Notes under the pieces: model-generated
The model's database searches: none
Seen by the model: the letters and a program-made list of their open reading frames with translations, nothing else
Told to the model about the DNA's origin: nothing
Translations under genes and position numbers: made by a program
Shown here: piece by piece, positions 62,754 to 64,000 of the stretch
How the letters are laid out: every line of letters starts with the position of its first letter
How positions within the stretch are numbered: position 1 is the stretch's first letter
Assembly: GCF_012034935.1 (NCBI RefSeq)
Contig: NZ_JAATEN010000006.1
Location: 1-64,000, forward strand
Reading direction: 5' to 3'
DNA length: 64,000 bases
Origin: Streptomyces zingiberis
GTDB taxonomy: Bacteria; Actinomycetota; Actinomycetes; Streptomycetales; Streptomycetaceae

Positions 62754-64000
<1,247 letters not shown>

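Overview
The base composition (extreme GC, GC-rich third codon positions), the gene set and the gene order point to a Streptomyces or very close relative. The strongest evidence is the Scy and FilP coiled-coil pair (hyphal tip cytoskeleton), NucS in place of MutS/MutL, isobutyryl-CoA mutase, and a chitinase promoter with DasR-type sites. The whole window reads as chromosomal core or near-core sequence. I see no phage, plasmid, insertion sequence, CRISPR array, tRNA or rRNA.

Layout. 1.2-5.4 kb: a C4-dicarboxylate symporter (dctA) divergent from a CitA/DcuS-type two-component pair. 5.8-13.9 kb: a DUF4142 protein and a carbon-overflow block, pfkA divergent from pta-ackA, then pyk; Pta and AckA carry unusual low-complexity extensions at their overlapping gene junction. 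14.2-20.0 kb: a molybdenum hydroxylase operon (yagT-yagS-yagR-xdhC order) divergent from a TetR regulator, with a pair of identical operator-like dyads between them. 20.4-23.1 kb: an export-type operon (DUF6230, DUF6114, acidic secreted protein). 24.1-27 kb: thioredoxin-TPR protein and icmA. 27.5-35.6 kb: two DUF3817 membrane proteins around MarR and ArsR-like regulators, three consecutive AIM24-family genes, MarR, SDR and XRE genes. 35.6-38.9 kb: OmpR-type two-component system divergent from a PepSY protein. 39.3-42.5 kb: meaB, thiolase and methylmalonyl-CoA epimerase. 42.8-50.8 kb: scy, filP and an ABC exporter whose two subunits both carry long disordered regions. 51-54.4 kb: small zinc-type protein, luciferase-like monooxygenase, a conserved hypothetical and nucS. 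54.6-58.5 kb: a large membrane-anchored P-loop protein and a STAS protein. 59-64 kb: PduO-type adenosyltransferase, membrane protein, NarL-type two-component pair and a GH18 chitinase cut by the window end.

How the genes fit together. Several genes serve adenosylcobalamin-dependent acyl-CoA metabolism: icmA, meaB, methylmalonyl-CoA epimerase, a thiolase and the PduO-type adenosyltransferase that makes the cofactor. pfkA, pyk, pta and ackA form the glycolysis-to-acetate route. The chitin block links polymer degradation to GlcNAc sensing through likely DasR sites and to a ChiS/ChiR-like pair.

Recurrent features. (1) Many genes have a TANNNT box 6-8 nt before the start codon and no clear ribosome binding site, suggesting leaderless transcripts. 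(2) Spacers next to gene 3' ends are rich in minisatellite-like tandem repeats. (3) Strong perfect hairpins (9-22 bp stems) sit between convergent or tandem transcription units. (4) Low-complexity, probably disordered protein segments are frequent. All calls come from reading the sequence and recalled family knowledge; no search was run.
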